Origin: Betaproteobacteria bacterium HGW-Betaproteobacteria-9
GTDB taxonomy: Bacteria > Pseudomonadota > Gammaproteobacteria > Burkholderiales > Burkholderiaceae_C
Direction of reading: 5' to 3'
NCBI GenBank assembly: GCA_002842215.1
Contig: PHCC01000005.1
Span: 124,001 to 188,000 of the forward strand
DNA: 64,000 nt
The notes under the pieces were generated by a model, which did no database searches, had not been told where the DNA came from, and saw nothing but the letters and a program-made list of their open reading frames with translations. Positions 17,178 to 26,714 of this stretch are shown here, piece by piece; the first letter of the stretch is position 1; the number at the start of each line of letters is the position of its first letter. A program made the position numbers and the translations under genes.

Positions 17178-18184
17178 TGAAGATGAAGAGCCACCGAGGC
17201 TTCATCAGTCGCCAGCGCGGCGCGGCGCTGCTGCTGGCCATGCTGGTCGTGACCCTGGTCGCCACGCTGGCCTCGGCCGCGGTGTGGCAACAATGGCGTT
17301 CGGCCGAGGTGGAGGCGGCCGAACGCCAGCGCGTGCAGGCGAGCTGGATACTCACCGGTGCGCTGGACTGGGCACGGCTGATCCTGCGGGAAGATGCCCG
17401 GGGCAACCGCAACAGCGGCCACGCCGATCACCTGGGCGAACCCTGGGCCACACCGCTCGAAGAAGCCCAGCTCTCCAGCTTTCTGGCCGCCGACAAGAAC
17501 AACAACAGCAACAGCGCCGACGACATGATGCCGGCCTTCATGTCGGGCGAGATGTCCGACGCACAGTCGCGCCTGAACGCCTTGAATCTGGTTCGCAAAA
17601 CCGGCAGTGGCGCGAAAGCCCAGGTCGAGGTCTCGCCGCCCGATCTGGCGGCGTTCACCAAGCTCTACCAGTTGCTGGACCGGCCACAGGCAGAACTCGA
17701 CAACCTGGTTTCGGCCCTGCTGAGCACGTCGAACCTGGCGCTGAACGACCCCAAGCCCTCGCCGACACCGCTGATCCCGACACGCTTCGCGCAGCTCGGC
17801 TGGCTGGGGGTGAGCCCGGCCAGCCTGAAGGCCTTGCAGCCCCACGTCACGGTGCTGCCCGAACGCAGCACCCTGAACCTGAACACCGCCAGCGCCGAAG
17901 CACTGAGCGCCAGCATCCCCGGTCTGGACCTGGCCCAGGCGCAACTGCTGGTCAGCGAGCGCGCCGACCGGCCCTTCCGGGATCTGCCTGGCGCGCAGGC
18001 GCGCATTCCCGGCGCCACCAGCGAGACCGTCAACAGCCAGCAACACGATGTGCGCAGCCGCTTTTTCGAGGTCCGGGTCCGCTTGCGACTGGACGACACC
18101 GTGACCGAAGAACATTCGCTGGTGGTGCGCAGCGGACTCAACGTCAACGTCCGGTGGCGCGAGCGCGTCGCCGCCCGCCCATGA
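17174..18184 (+). CDS. gspK: Minor pseudopilin GspK
   Basis: 336-aa tip pseudopilin. The leader MMKMKSHRGFISRQRG is followed by AALLLAMLVVTLVATLA, which lacks Glu at +5 as is normal for GspK. Two helical domains follow, with the T2SSK helix-hairpin-helix-like motif NLNTASAEALSASIPGL. ATG overlaps the gspJ stop. Confidence 0.92.
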   Translation: MMKMKSHRGFISRQRGAALLLAMLVVTLVATLASAAVWQQWRSAEVEAAERQRVQASWILTGALDWARLILREDARGNRNSGHADHLGEPWATPLEEAQLSSFLAADKNNNSNSADDMMPAFMSGEMSDAQSRLNALNLVRKTGSGAKAQVEVSPPDLAAFTKLYQLLDRPQAELDNLVSALLSTSNLALNDPKPSPTPLIPTRFAQLGWLGVSPASLKALQPHVTVLPERSTLNLNTASAEALSASIPGLDLAQAQLLVSERADRPFRDLPGAQARIPGATSETVNSQQHDVRSRFFEVRVRLRLDDTVTEEHSLVVRSGLNVNVRWRERVAARP

Positions 18185-18291
18185 CGCGCCGGCAGGGTGT
18201 GCGACACCACGGGCGATCCGCCGGCACGCGGCCGGTCCCTAAAATGCAGAACATCCCGCGTGCGCGCACCCTTCCCTGACCCAGGCCCGAC

Positions 18292-19539
18292 GTGCTGATC
18301 CTCACACCCACATCGTTCTCCGTCGCCAGCGCCACCGCCTCCGGTGCGACGCTGGACTGGGCGCGTTCAGGCAACGGGCAACAACTGGCCGAACACGGCA
18401 CCTGCGCGGCCGCGCTGCTGCCCGCCGACGACGACGTGGTGCTGGTGTTACCACCCCACGCCGTGTCCTGGCACCGCGCCACCCTGCCCCGCGTGGCCAA
18501 TGCCAAGCTGCGAGCCGTGCTCGACGGCGTGCTGGAAGAACACCTGCTGAGTGACAGCGCCGAACTGCATTTCGCGCTCGAACCCGGTGGCCGATCCGGG
18601 CAGACGGTGTGGGTGGCCGCCTGCCACAAGGCCTGGCTCAAGACCTGGCTGCAAATCCTCGAGGACGCCGGCCGTCCGGTCTCGCGCATCGTGCCGTCGA
18701 TCTGGCCGCACCTCGCCTCGTCGCGCAGCGCGACCCCTGCGACCGTTCACTGGGCCCACCACCAGGCCGGTCGGCCCTGGCTCGCGAGCGCGAGCGCGCT
18801 GGGTGTGGTCTGCACGCCGCTGCAACCCGGCAGCACAGGCGTGGCGGCCCTGGTCACCCCCACCTCGGGGGATACCGATACGCCCGACGGCGCCATTCAG
18901 TGGCTGGCCGAGCCCGCCGCCGCGGCCGAAGCCGAACAGCTGCTCGGCCAGCGCTTTGAGCTCGTGGCGCTGCCGGCCTGGCTGCTGCGCTGCGCCCAGT
19001 CCGAATGGAATCTGGCGCAGTTCGACCTCAGCCTGTCCAGCACCGCCCGGCGCGGCCAGCGCCTGCGCCAGACCCTGCGCCAGTGGCGCAGCGCGCCGGC
19101 CTGGCGGCCTGCGCGCTGGGGGCTGGCCGCGCTGCTGGTGGTTCAACTCATCGGCCTGAATGCCGCCGCCTGGCAGGAACGGCGCGTGCTCGCGGCCAAA
19201 CAGCAGGCCCTGGGGCAGACGCTGCAGCGCAGCTTTCCGCAAGTCAAGCTGGTGCTCGACGCCCCCTTGCAGATGCAGCGCGAACTGACCCGCCTGCAGC
19301 AGGCCAGCGGCACGCTGTCCCACGGCGACCTCGAGGCCATGCTCGGCGTGCTGGGCCAGGCCACCGACGACCCCGCAGCCGCACTGAGCAGCATCGATTT
19401 CAGCAGCGCCGAAGGCCGTTTCACCGTGACACCCGGCAGCGAAGCCGCTCTGCCAACGCTGCAGCAAACCCTGCAGCGCAGCGGCTGGCAGGCGCAGCTC
19501 AAAGACACCGAGCTCACCCTGCGCCCGGCAACCCCCTGA
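18292..19539 (+). CDS. gspL: Type II secretion system protein GspL
   Basis: 415-aa bitopic assembly-platform protein: an actin-like cytoplasmic domain (residues ~1-270) that recruits the GspE ATPase, a single transmembrane helix near residues 275-300 (WGLAALLVVQLIGLNAAAW), and a periplasmic ferredoxin-like domain. GTG start. The 107-bp gap to gspK is the only sizeable gap in this part of the operon. Confidence 0.9.
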   Translation: MLILTPTSFSVASATASGATLDWARSGNGQQLAEHGTCAAALLPADDDVVLVLPPHAVSWHRATLPRVANAKLRAVLDGVLEEHLLSDSAELHFALEPGGRSGQTVWVAACHKAWLKTWLQILEDAGRPVSRIVPSIWPHLASSRSATPATVHWAHHQAGRPWLASASALGVVCTPLQPGSTGVAALVTPTSGDTDTPDGAIQWLAEPAAAAEAEQLLGQRFELVALPAWLLRCAQSEWNLAQFDLSLSSTARRGQRLRQTLRQWRSAPAWRPARWGLAALLVVQLIGLNAAAWQERRVLAAKQQALGQTLQRSFPQVKLVLDAPLQMQRELTRLQQASGTLSHGDLEAMLGVLGQATDDPAAALSSIDFSSAEGRFTVTPGSEAALPTLQQTLQRSGWQAQLKDTELTLRPATP

Positions 19540-19544
19540 CACCG

Positions 19545-20084
19545 ATGAACACTCGCACCCGACCCACCGCCGCCCTGGCCCGTTTCGGACAGGGCTTGGG
19601 CGCGGCGCTCAAACGCCTGTCACCCCGCGAACGGCGTGCCGTGTTCGCCGCCGCCTGGGTGGTGGGTCTGGGTCTGCTGTGGTGGCTGGCGCTCGCGCCG
19701 GCCCTGAGCACGCTGCGCCAGGCACCCGAACGCCATGCCCGGCTGGACACCCAACTGGCGCAGATGCAACAACTGGCCGCCAGTGCCGAACAGCTGCGCT
19801 CGCTCAACAGCAGCCCGCCGCCGGGCCGCGCCGCCACGCTGCGCGCGCTGGAGCAATACACCAGCCAGCTGGGTGGCAGCGCGCAGGTCTCGGTGCAGGG
19901 CGACCGCGCGAGCGTGAACTTCCGGGGCACCGCGCCTGAGGCCCTGTCCCAGTGGCTGAACCAGATGCGCGTCAACGCCCGCCTGCTGCCGGTGCAGGCC
20001 CGGCTCCAGCAGCAAGCGAACCCCGCCGGATGGAGCGGGAACCTGGTGCTGGCGGGGCCCGGTCTGCAGTCGGACGAACGATGA
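19545..20084 (+). CDS. gspM: Type II secretion system protein GspM
   Basis: 179-aa partner of GspL. It has a short cytoplasmic N-terminus with the motif LSPRERR, one membrane helix (AVFAAAWVVGLGLLWWLALAP), and a periplasmic ferredoxin-like domain. ATG at 19545 is 5 bp after gspL; the longer open frame upstream is the shadow of gspL. It overlaps gspN by 4 bp. Confidence 0.88.
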   Translation: MNTRTRPTAALARFGQGLGAALKRLSPRERRAVFAAAWVVGLGLLWWLALAPALSTLRQAPERHARLDTQLAQMQQLAASAEQLRSLNSSPPPGRAATLRALEQYTSQLGGSAQVSVQGDRASVNFRGTAPEALSQWLNQMRVNARLLPVQARLQQQANPAGWSGNLVLAGPGLQSDER

Positions 20085-20875
20085 GCAGCCGCTGGTCCGT
20101 GCGCCTGGCCTGGCTCGGCGGCTGCCTCGGCCTGTTGCTGGCGATGCTGCTGTTTGCGCCTGCGCGCTGGCTCGCCGCGGCCGTGCACGGCGCCAGCGCG
20201 GGCCAGGTGCAACTGGTCAACGCGCGCGGCAGCGTCTGGCAGGGCCAGGCCGACCTGCTGCTCACTGGCGGCGAAGGCAGCCGCAGCCTGAGCGCCCTGC
20301 CCCAGGGGCTGCGCTGGCGGCTGGCGCCGGCCTGGGCTTCGGGCCAGCCAGCCGTCGCGCTCCAACTCAGCACACCCTGCTGTTCACCCGAGCCGCTGGA
20401 CATCCTGCTGCTGCCCGGCTGGCAGGGCATGGAACTGCGTGTCGCCGCCTTCAGCAGCCAGTGGCCCGCCGTGTTGCTGGTGGGTCTGGGCACCCCCTGG
20501 AACACTTTGCGGCCCGATGGCCAGCTCGCGCTGCGCTCCAGCGGCCTGGTCGTGCAGCAGGTGCAGGGTCGTCTGGGCCTGCAAGGTGGCCTGACCGTGG
20601 ACGCGCTGGACATGGCGTCCCGCCTGTCCACCCTGCGCCCGCTGGGCAGTTACCGGCTGGAACTGCAGGCCGCGGCCGGCGGCCACAGCACCACGCTGAA
20701 CCTGAGCACGCTGCGCGGCGGGCTGCGGCTGCAGGGCAGCGGCCAGTGGGTGGGTGGACGGCTGCGCTTCCAGGGCGAGGCCCAGGCCGCCCCCGGGCGC
20801 GAGCCGGCGCTGGACAACCTGCTCAACATCCTCGGGCGCCGACAGGGACCGCGCTCGATTCTGAACATTGGCTGA
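20081..20875 (+). CDS. gspN: Type II secretion system protein GspN
   Basis: 264-aa inner-membrane-anchored accessory protein with one N-terminal helix (LAWLGGCLGLLLAMLLF) and a long beta-rich periplasmic part typical of the T2SSN family. Its role in secretion is not settled; many systems lack it. The ATG overlaps the gspM stop (ATGA). Confidence 0.85.
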   Translation: MSSRWSVRLAWLGGCLGLLLAMLLFAPARWLAAAVHGASAGQVQLVNARGSVWQGQADLLLTGGEGSRSLSALPQGLRWRLAPAWASGQPAVALQLSTPCCSPEPLDILLLPGWQGMELRVAAFSSQWPAVLLVGLGTPWNTLRPDGQLALRSSGLVVQQVQGRLGLQGGLTVDALDMASRLSTLRPLGSYRLELQAAAGGHSTTLNLSTLRGGLRLQGSGQWVGGRLRFQGEAQAAPGREPALDNLLNILGRRQGPRSILNIG

Positions 20876-20920
20876 GGCGTGGCGCTGCCGATGCCCAGCA
20901 CTTCGCGATAGGATCAAGCG

Positions 20921-23080
20921 ATGAACCGCAAACCCTCCCGAGCCCAGCCCACCCGGGTCCACCCGAAACCCGGGCAGACCGCGGGTCTGCTGAGAACGCT
21001 CACCCTGGCCGGCAGCCTGGTGCTGTGCCTGCTGCCCGGGCCGGTCGCGCTGGCGCAAAGCGGGCGCAACGAGCCCGTGGTGCTGAGTTTTGTCGACGCC
21101 GAGATCGAAGCGGTCGCCCGCACCATGGCGTCCATCAGCGGGCGCAACGTGGTGGTGGATCCGCGTGTCAAGGGCACCATCAGCCTGTCCACCGACCGGC
21201 CCGTGTCGCCCGCTGCCGCACTCAACCAGTTCAGCGCCGCGCTGCGGTTGCTGGGCTTCGCCCTGGTGGACACCGGCGGCCTGTACAAGATCGTGCCCGA
21301 GGCCGATGCCAAGCTGCAGGGCAACCCGGTGAACGCGGGCCCGGTGAGCTCACTGCCTTCGTCGAACCAGATCGTGACCCAGATCTTCCGCCTCAACCAC
21401 GAGGCCGCCAACAACCTGGTGCCCGTGCTGCGGCCGCTGATCGGCCCCAACAACACCATCAACGTCAACCCCGGCAACAACTCGCTGGTGATCACCGACT
21501 ACGCCGACAACCTGCAGCGCATCGGGCGCATCGTCGCCGCGCTCGACGTGGCCGGTGCCACCGATGTCGAGATCATCCCGCTGCAGCACGCCATCGCGAT
21601 CGACATCGCCCCGCTGATCACGCGCCTGATCGAACCCGCCACCGTGGGCGCTGGCCAGGCCGCCGACACCGCCTACAAGACCACGCTGGTGGCCGAGCCG
21701 CGCAGCAACACCCTGGTGCTGCGCGCGGCCAACCCGGCGCGCCTGGCGCTGGTGCGCTCGCTGGTGAGCAAGCTGGACCAGCCCCGGGGACAGGAAGCGA
21801 GCGGCAACATCCATGTGGTCTACCTGAAAAACGCCGACGCCACTTCGCTGGCCACCACGTTGCGCGCGGCCATGGCCGGCGAGGGCAGCGCGGGCGGGGC
21901 CGGTGCGCTGACCAGTGCCCCCACCGCCGTCGCCATCCGTGCGGCGGCCGGGTCCACCGCCGCCGGCAGCCCGCAGGCCACAGCGCCCGTGGCCGCCAGC
22001 GCCAGCCCGTCCACCGGCGGGCAGATCCAGGCCGACCCGGCCACGAACGCGCTCATCATCACCGCGCCCGAGCCGCAATACCGGCAGTTGCGCGCGGTGA
22101 TCGACCAGCTCGACGGGCGCCGCGCTCAGGTCTACGTGGAAAGCCTGATCGCCGAGGTCAACGCCGACAAGGCGGCCGAGTTCGGCATCCAGTGGCAAGG
22201 CCCTCTGGGCCGTTTTGGCGACAGCGTGGTGGGCCTGATGGGCACCAACTTCGGCACCGGTGGCAACAACATCCTGACCAACCTGCTGCCCGTCGCACAG
22301 GGCGACACCGCCAGCATCACAGCGCCCGGCACCGGGCTGAATTTCGGCGTCGCCCAGCAACGCAACGGCGTCTACATCCTTGGTTTTCTGGCGCGCTTCC
22401 TGCAGCAGAACGGCGAGGGCAACATCCTGTCCACGCCCAATCTGCTGACCTTGGACAACGAAGAAGCCAAGATCGTGATCGGCCAGAACGTGCCCTTCGT
22501 GACCGGCCAGTTCACCAACACCGGCAGCAACGAGGGCTCGGTCAACCCGTTCCAGACCATCGAGCGCCAGGACGTCGGCCTGACCCTGCGCGTGAAGCCG
22601 CAGATCAGCGAAAACGGCACCATCAAGATGACCATCTTCCAGGAAGTCAGCAGCGTGCAGGCGTCGTCGATCAACTCGGCCACCGGCCTGATCACCAACA
22701 AGCGCACCATCGAGTCGACCGTGCTGGTCGACGACGGCGGCATCGTCGTGCTGGGCGGCCTGCTGCAGGACGAGTACGCGGGCAACCAGGAAAAAGTGCC
22801 CGGTCTGGGCGATGTGCCCTTCTTTGGCAACCTGTTCAAGAGCGAGACCCGCAGCCGCAAGAAGACCAACCTGATGGTCTTCCTGCGCCCGGTGGTGCTG
22901 CGCGACGCGCGTGCCACGACCAACCTCTCGCTCGACCGCTACGACCTCATGCGCGCCGCGCAGAAAGACGCCCAGCCCGTGCCCAGCAGCGCGCTTCGCG
23001 TGAACACCGCGCCCGTGCTGCCGCCCCAGCGCGCGCCCGAAGCGGCGCAGCCGACACCGCCCGCCGCCCCGGCCAACTGA
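20921..23080 (+). CDS. gspD: Type II secretion system secretin GspD
   Basis: Outer-membrane channel subunit, 719 aa. After a long signal peptide (cleavage near ALAQ) come N0 (VVLSFVDAEIEAVARTMASI), N1-N3 KH-like domains with an Ala/Gly/Ser-rich insertion in N3 (residues ~320-365), and the secretin beta-barrel region (VPFVTGQFTNTGS, VLGGLLQDEYAGNQEKVPGL, LMVFLRPVVL). The tail is Pro/Ala-rich. No pilotin gene is seen here. Confidence 0.95.
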   Translation: MNRKPSRAQPTRVHPKPGQTAGLLRTLTLAGSLVLCLLPGPVALAQSGRNEPVVLSFVDAEIEAVARTMASISGRNVVVDPRVKGTISLSTDRPVSPAAALNQFSAALRLLGFALVDTGGLYKIVPEADAKLQGNPVNAGPVSSLPSSNQIVTQIFRLNHEAANNLVPVLRPLIGPNNTINVNPGNNSLVITDYADNLQRIGRIVAALDVAGATDVEIIPLQHAIAIDIAPLITRLIEPATVGAGQAADTAYKTTLVAEPRSNTLVLRAANPARLALVRSLVSKLDQPRGQEASGNIHVVYLKNADATSLATTLRAAMAGEGSAGGAGALTSAPTAVAIRAAAGSTAAGSPQATAPVAASASPSTGGQIQADPATNALIITAPEPQYRQLRAVIDQLDGRRAQVYVESLIAEVNADKAAEFGIQWQGPLGRFGDSVVGLMGTNFGTGGNNILTNLLPVAQGDTASITAPGTGLNFGVAQQRNGVYILGFLARFLQQNGEGNILSTPNLLTLDNEEAKIVIGQNVPFVTGQFTNTGSNEGSVNPFQTIERQDVGLTLRVKPQISENGTIKMTIFQEVSSVQASSINSATGLITNKRTIESTVLVDDGGIVVLGGLLQDEYAGNQEKVPGLGDVPFFGNLFKSETRSRKKTNLMVFLRPVVLRDARATTNLSLDRYDLMRAAQKDAQPVPSSALRVNTAPVLPPQRAPEAAQPTPPAAPAN

Positions 23081-23084
23081 TCCC

Positions 23085-24524
23085 ATGAGACACCCGCTGC
23101 CCTACGCCTTTGCACGCCAGCACCTCTGGCTGCTCGAAGACGATGGCCAGGGCCTGACCCTGCTGGGCAGCAGCACACCCGCGGCCGACCCGGCCGTGCA
23201 GACGCAGCGCCTCTCGGCACTCTCGGAAATCCTGCGTTGCCACGAGGTGCGCGAGTTCCTGTGGGAGCCGGGCGACACGCTCACGCAGCGCATCAGCGCG
23301 GCCTATGCCCAGGGCGAATCGAGCGCAGCCGCCGTGGTCAGCGAAGTGCAGAGCGACGCCGACCTGAGCCGCATGATGCAGGAGCTGCCGGCGATCGAAG
23401 ACCTGCTGGAGACCGCCGACGACGCGCCCATCATCCGCATGCTCAACGCCCTGCTCACGCAGGCCGCGCGCGACGGCGCGAGCGACATACACATCGAGCC
23501 CTTCGAGCGCCATTCCAGCGTGCGCTTCCGCATCGACGGCGTGCTGCGCGAGGTGGTGCAACCCAACCGCGCGCTGCACGCCGCGCTGATCTCGCGCCTG
23601 AAGATCATGGCCGAGCTCGACATCTCCGAAAAACGCCTGCCGCAGGACGGCCGCATCTCGCTGCGCATCGGTACCCGCGCGGTCGACGTGCGCGTGTCCA
23701 CCCTGCCCAGCGCTCACGGCGAACGCGCCGTGCTGCGCCTGCTTGACAAGAGCGAAAGCCGCCTCAACCTCGAAGCCGTGGGCATGCAGGGCGATGTGCT
23801 GGCCCAGTTCGAACACCTGGTGCAGCAGCCGCACGGCATCATCCTGGTGACCGGCCCGACCGGCTCGGGCAAGACCACCACGCTCTACGCCGCCCTGCAG
23901 CGCCTGGACGCCGGCACGCTCAACATCATGACGGTGGAAGACCCGATCGAATACGAGCTGTCGGGTGTGGGTCAGACCCAGGTCAACCCCAAGATCGACC
24001 TCGACTTTGCCAAGGCCCTGCGCGCCATCCTGCGCCAGGACCCGGACGTGATCATGATCGGCGAGATCCGCGACTTCGAGACCGCGCAGATCGCCATCCA
24101 GGCATCGCTCACCGGCCACCTGGTGCTCGCCACGCTGCACACCAACGATTCGGTGAGCGCCGTGACGCGCCTGACCGACATGGGCGTCGAACCCTTCCTG
24201 CTCTCCAGCTCGCTGCTGGGTGTGCTGGCGCAGCGTCTGGTGCGAAAACTCTGCGTGCATTGCCGTCGACAGGACGAAAACGGCCGCTGGACCGCGCCCG
24301 GTTGTGCGCACTGCAACGCGGGCTACAAGGGCCGCACCGGTGTCTACGAACTGCTGGTGGTGGACGACCCGATCCGTGCACTGATCCACAGCCGGGCGGC
24401 CGAAAGCGAACTGCTGGCGGCGGCGACGACGACGGGCCTGCGCTCCATGCGCGAAGATGGCCAGCGGCTGGTGAACACCGGCGTCACCAGCCAGGAAGAA
24501 GTCCTGCGCACCACGCGGGATTGA
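23085..24524 (+). CDS. gspE: Type II secretion ATPase GspE
   Basis: Cytoplasmic hexameric ATPase, 479 aa. Walker A ILVTGPTGSGKTTT is near residue 255, with the Asp box, Walker B (RQDPDVIMIGEIRD) and His box (TGHLVLATLHTND). The zinc-binding segment has paired CxxC motifs (CVHCRRQ...CAHCNAGYKGRTG). It starts 4 bp after gspD. Its usual downstream partner gspF is displaced by 5 kb. Confidence 0.95.
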   Translation: MRHPLPYAFARQHLWLLEDDGQGLTLLGSSTPAADPAVQTQRLSALSEILRCHEVREFLWEPGDTLTQRISAAYAQGESSAAAVVSEVQSDADLSRMMQELPAIEDLLETADDAPIIRMLNALLTQAARDGASDIHIEPFERHSSVRFRIDGVLREVVQPNRALHAALISRLKIMAELDISEKRLPQDGRISLRIGTRAVDVRVSTLPSAHGERAVLRLLDKSESRLNLEAVGMQGDVLAQFEHLVQQPHGIILVTGPTGSGKTTTLYAALQRLDAGTLNIMTVEDPIEYELSGVGQTQVNPKIDLDFAKALRAILRQDPDVIMIGEIRDFETAQIAIQASLTGHLVLATLHTNDSVSAVTRLTDMGVEPFLLSSSLLGVLAQRLVRKLCVHCRRQDENGRWTAPGCAHCNAGYKGRTGVYELLVVDDPIRALIHSRAAESELLAAATTTGLRSMREDGQRLVNTGVTSQEEVLRTTRD

Positions 24525-24972
24525 CAGTGTTCCGGTGGCGACGCCCCGCCCCGGGTCTGCTGTGTCCAAGCCTGCATCGATGCCCTGGATACAGGTGTCT
24601 TCATGGTGTTTCTTTCAGACTCAAAAGTTACAGAAACTATCGTCACCAAGCTGTTGACGGAGGGACACAGGCATTGTCAACACCACCGACCTGAGCGACG
24701 TTTGGCGCCTTGGTGAGCTTCAGAATCGAGGTCTTTCCGATTCAGCCCGTGTCAAAGAGCCGGACAAGGTTGTCACCAGTTTTATGGATTGACGCTGAAA
24801 CGGGCCGGGCAAAAACTGTGCTCAGCGGATCACACATGTAAACAAATGCGCGGGAAGGGGAGGTGCACTGCTGCTGAAGCCGGCGTTTCCCGGGACACAC
24901 GTGACAGACCCGTCCTGGCCGCCAGACCAGGCATCTTCTGGTGGTTCATTCAACCCGCCCGGAGGTCACAGC
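24525..24972 (+). promoter_or_regulatory. Regulatory region upstream of multicopper oxidase 1
   Basis: A 448-bp gap after gspE. Elements seen: CAAAAGTTACA at 24622-24632; an inverted repeat TGTTGAC (24652-24658) / GTCAACA (24676-24682); GATTGACGC at 24787-24795, containing a -35-like TTGACG; and TCACACATGTAA at 24830-24841 followed by CAAA. Three of these blocks recur upstream of the second oxidase at nearly the same spacing. The ribosome site GGAGG is at 24961-24965. Confidence 0.6.
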
Positions 24973-26685
24973 ATGTCTGAATCCACAACCCTTCAAGGGC
25001 CGCGTCTCAGCCGTCGGCAGTCCATCCAGTTGGGGGCTGCTGGCGTTGCCGCGGCTTCGGCGATCCCGCTCAGCCAAGAAGCCCCTGCCAAAAGCCCGGA
25101 CCCCGCCGTGGGGCCGACCACCACCCCCTGGGTCGAGCCGCTGCCGGTGTACCAGCCCAAACAGGACGTGGCTTCACTCGACCCCGCGCCTGCCCAGTAC
25201 CCGTGGGACGGCGAGTGCGGCCGCTCAGCGCACCAGTTCTGGCCGGCGGGAGGCCCCGGCAAGCTCTACAACATCCACGCGCAGGTGGCGCAGCACGGGT
25301 TTCACCCGCAACTGCCCATGAACACCGTCTGGGCCTACGACGGCATGTTGCCCGGCCCGACGATCGTGGCGCGCTACAACGAACCGGTCCTGGTGCGCTT
25401 CCATGCCGACATCGATCCTTATGCCATCGGCTACGGATCGCCCGAGATCACGGTCCATCTGCACAACATGCACGCCGCCTCGGAGAGCGACGGATTCGCA
25501 GGCGACTACTTCAGTACCGCGAGGTACGGCCCAAGTCTCACGCGTGCGGGCGCCTTCAAGGACCATCTCTACCTGAACCGCTACGCCGGCTTCAGCACCG
25601 ACCCGTCCGGCATCGGCGACCCGCGCGAAGCGCTTGGCACGCTCTGGTACCACGACCACCGCATGGACTTCACCGAGCAGAACGTCTACCGCGGCATGTT
25701 CGGCACCTACCTGCTGTTTGACGACGTCGACTCGGGCGACGAGCACGATACCAACCCCAAGGCCCTGAGATTGCCCAGCGGGGTGGGCCGCTACGACATC
25801 CCGCTGCTGTTCGCCGACTTCCTGATGGACAAGAGCGGCTACGTGCTCTACAACCCCCTCGAAATCAAGAAAGGCCACCTGGGCAACAAGCTCACGGTCA
25901 ACGGCAAGATCCAGCCCTTCTTCAAGGTCGAACGCCGCAAGTACCGTTTCCGCCTCATCAACGCCAGTGTGGCCCGGTTCTACGAGTTCTATCTGATGAA
26001 CGGAACCACCAGCCAGAACTTCACCCGCATCGCCACCGACGGCAACCTGCTGCCCGCTCCGCTGACCATGAACAACGCGCGCGTGCCGCCCGCCGCGCGC
26101 GCCGATATCGTGGTCGACTTCAGCAAATACCCGACAGGCAGCCAGCTGTTCCTGGTCAACCGCCTGGCCATGGCCGACGGCCGGGGACCTTCCGGACTCA
26201 CCGCCAACGACCAGGTGTTGCGCTTCGATGTCGACAGCGACCCCGCCGAACCCGATGTCAGCCGGGTGCCCTCCACGCTGCGGGCCCTGCCGCCCATTGA
26301 GCTGCACAAGGTGGTTTACCGCCGCCGGTTCGAGTTCAAGAAGGAAGTCAACGACATCTGGGTGGTGAACGACAAGATATTCGACGTCGAAAAAGCCGCG
26401 CACAACGTCAAGCGGGGCACGGCCGAGATCTGGGAGCTGATCGGCCATGGCGACTGGCACCACCCGATCCACATCCATCTGGAGGAAGGGCGCATCCTCA
26501 AACGCAACGGCAAGGCACCACCGGCCCACGAGCGGGGACGCATGGACGTGTACACGCTGGCGCCCGAAGAAAAGGTGGAGGTGTTCATCCGCTTCAGGGA
26601 CTTCACCGGCAAGTACCTCATGCACTGCCACAACCTATCCCACGAGGACCACGCCATGATGCTGCGCTTTGACGTCAAGCCATGA
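24973..26685 (+). CDS. Tat-exported multicopper oxidase (CotA/laccase-like), copy 1
   Basis: 570-aa copper oxidase. The N-terminus carries a twin-arginine signal (RLSRRQSIQL, RR at 14-15, then Ala-rich). The copper sites are complete: HLHNMH near 162, WYHDH (His 227/229), HHPIHIH (near 497-502) and HCHNLSHEDHAMM with the type-1 Cys at 552 and an axial Met. The overall pattern is like bacterial CotA/phenoxazinone-synthase-type oxidases; substrate unknown (phenols, metals or others). GGAGG lies 8 nt before the ATG; the GTG at 24901 is not favoured. It sits inside the gsp operon, so folded export by Tat then T2SS is plausible. Confidence 0.9.
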   Translation: MSESTTLQGPRLSRRQSIQLGAAGVAAASAIPLSQEAPAKSPDPAVGPTTTPWVEPLPVYQPKQDVASLDPAPAQYPWDGECGRSAHQFWPAGGPGKLYNIHAQVAQHGFHPQLPMNTVWAYDGMLPGPTIVARYNEPVLVRFHADIDPYAIGYGSPEITVHLHNMHAASESDGFAGDYFSTARYGPSLTRAGAFKDHLYLNRYAGFSTDPSGIGDPREALGTLWYHDHRMDFTEQNVYRGMFGTYLLFDDVDSGDEHDTNPKALRLPSGVGRYDIPLLFADFLMDKSGYVLYNPLEIKKGHLGNKLTVNGKIQPFFKVERRKYRFRLINASVARFYEFYLMNGTTSQNFTRIATDGNLLPAPLTMNNARVPPAARADIVVDFSKYPTGSQLFLVNRLAMADGRGPSGLTANDQVLRFDVDSDPAEPDVSRVPSTLRALPPIELHKVVYRRRFEFKKEVNDIWVVNDKIFDVEKAAHNVKRGTAEIWELIGHGDWHHPIHIHLEEGRILKRNGKAPPAHERGRMDVYTLAPEEKVEVFIRFRDFTGKYLMHCHNLSHEDHAMMLRFDVKP

Positions 26686-26689
26686 CTTT

Positions 26690-26714
26690 GAAGGGGGGCC
26701 AATGCCCCCTTCAG
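26690..26714 (+). terminator. Hairpin after multicopper oxidase 1
   Basis: GAAGGGGG-GCCAAT-GCCCCCTTC hairpin a few bases past the stop. It lacks a T-run, so it may be a weak terminator or an mRNA 3'-end stabiliser. Confidence 0.45.

Noticed and set aside
20461-23088. Long 875-residue plus-strand open frame overlapping gspN and gspD
   Set aside because: It is out of frame with the secretin, rich in Arg/Ala/Pro/Gly as GC-rich shadow frames are, and has no family motif. gspN and gspD explain the interval.
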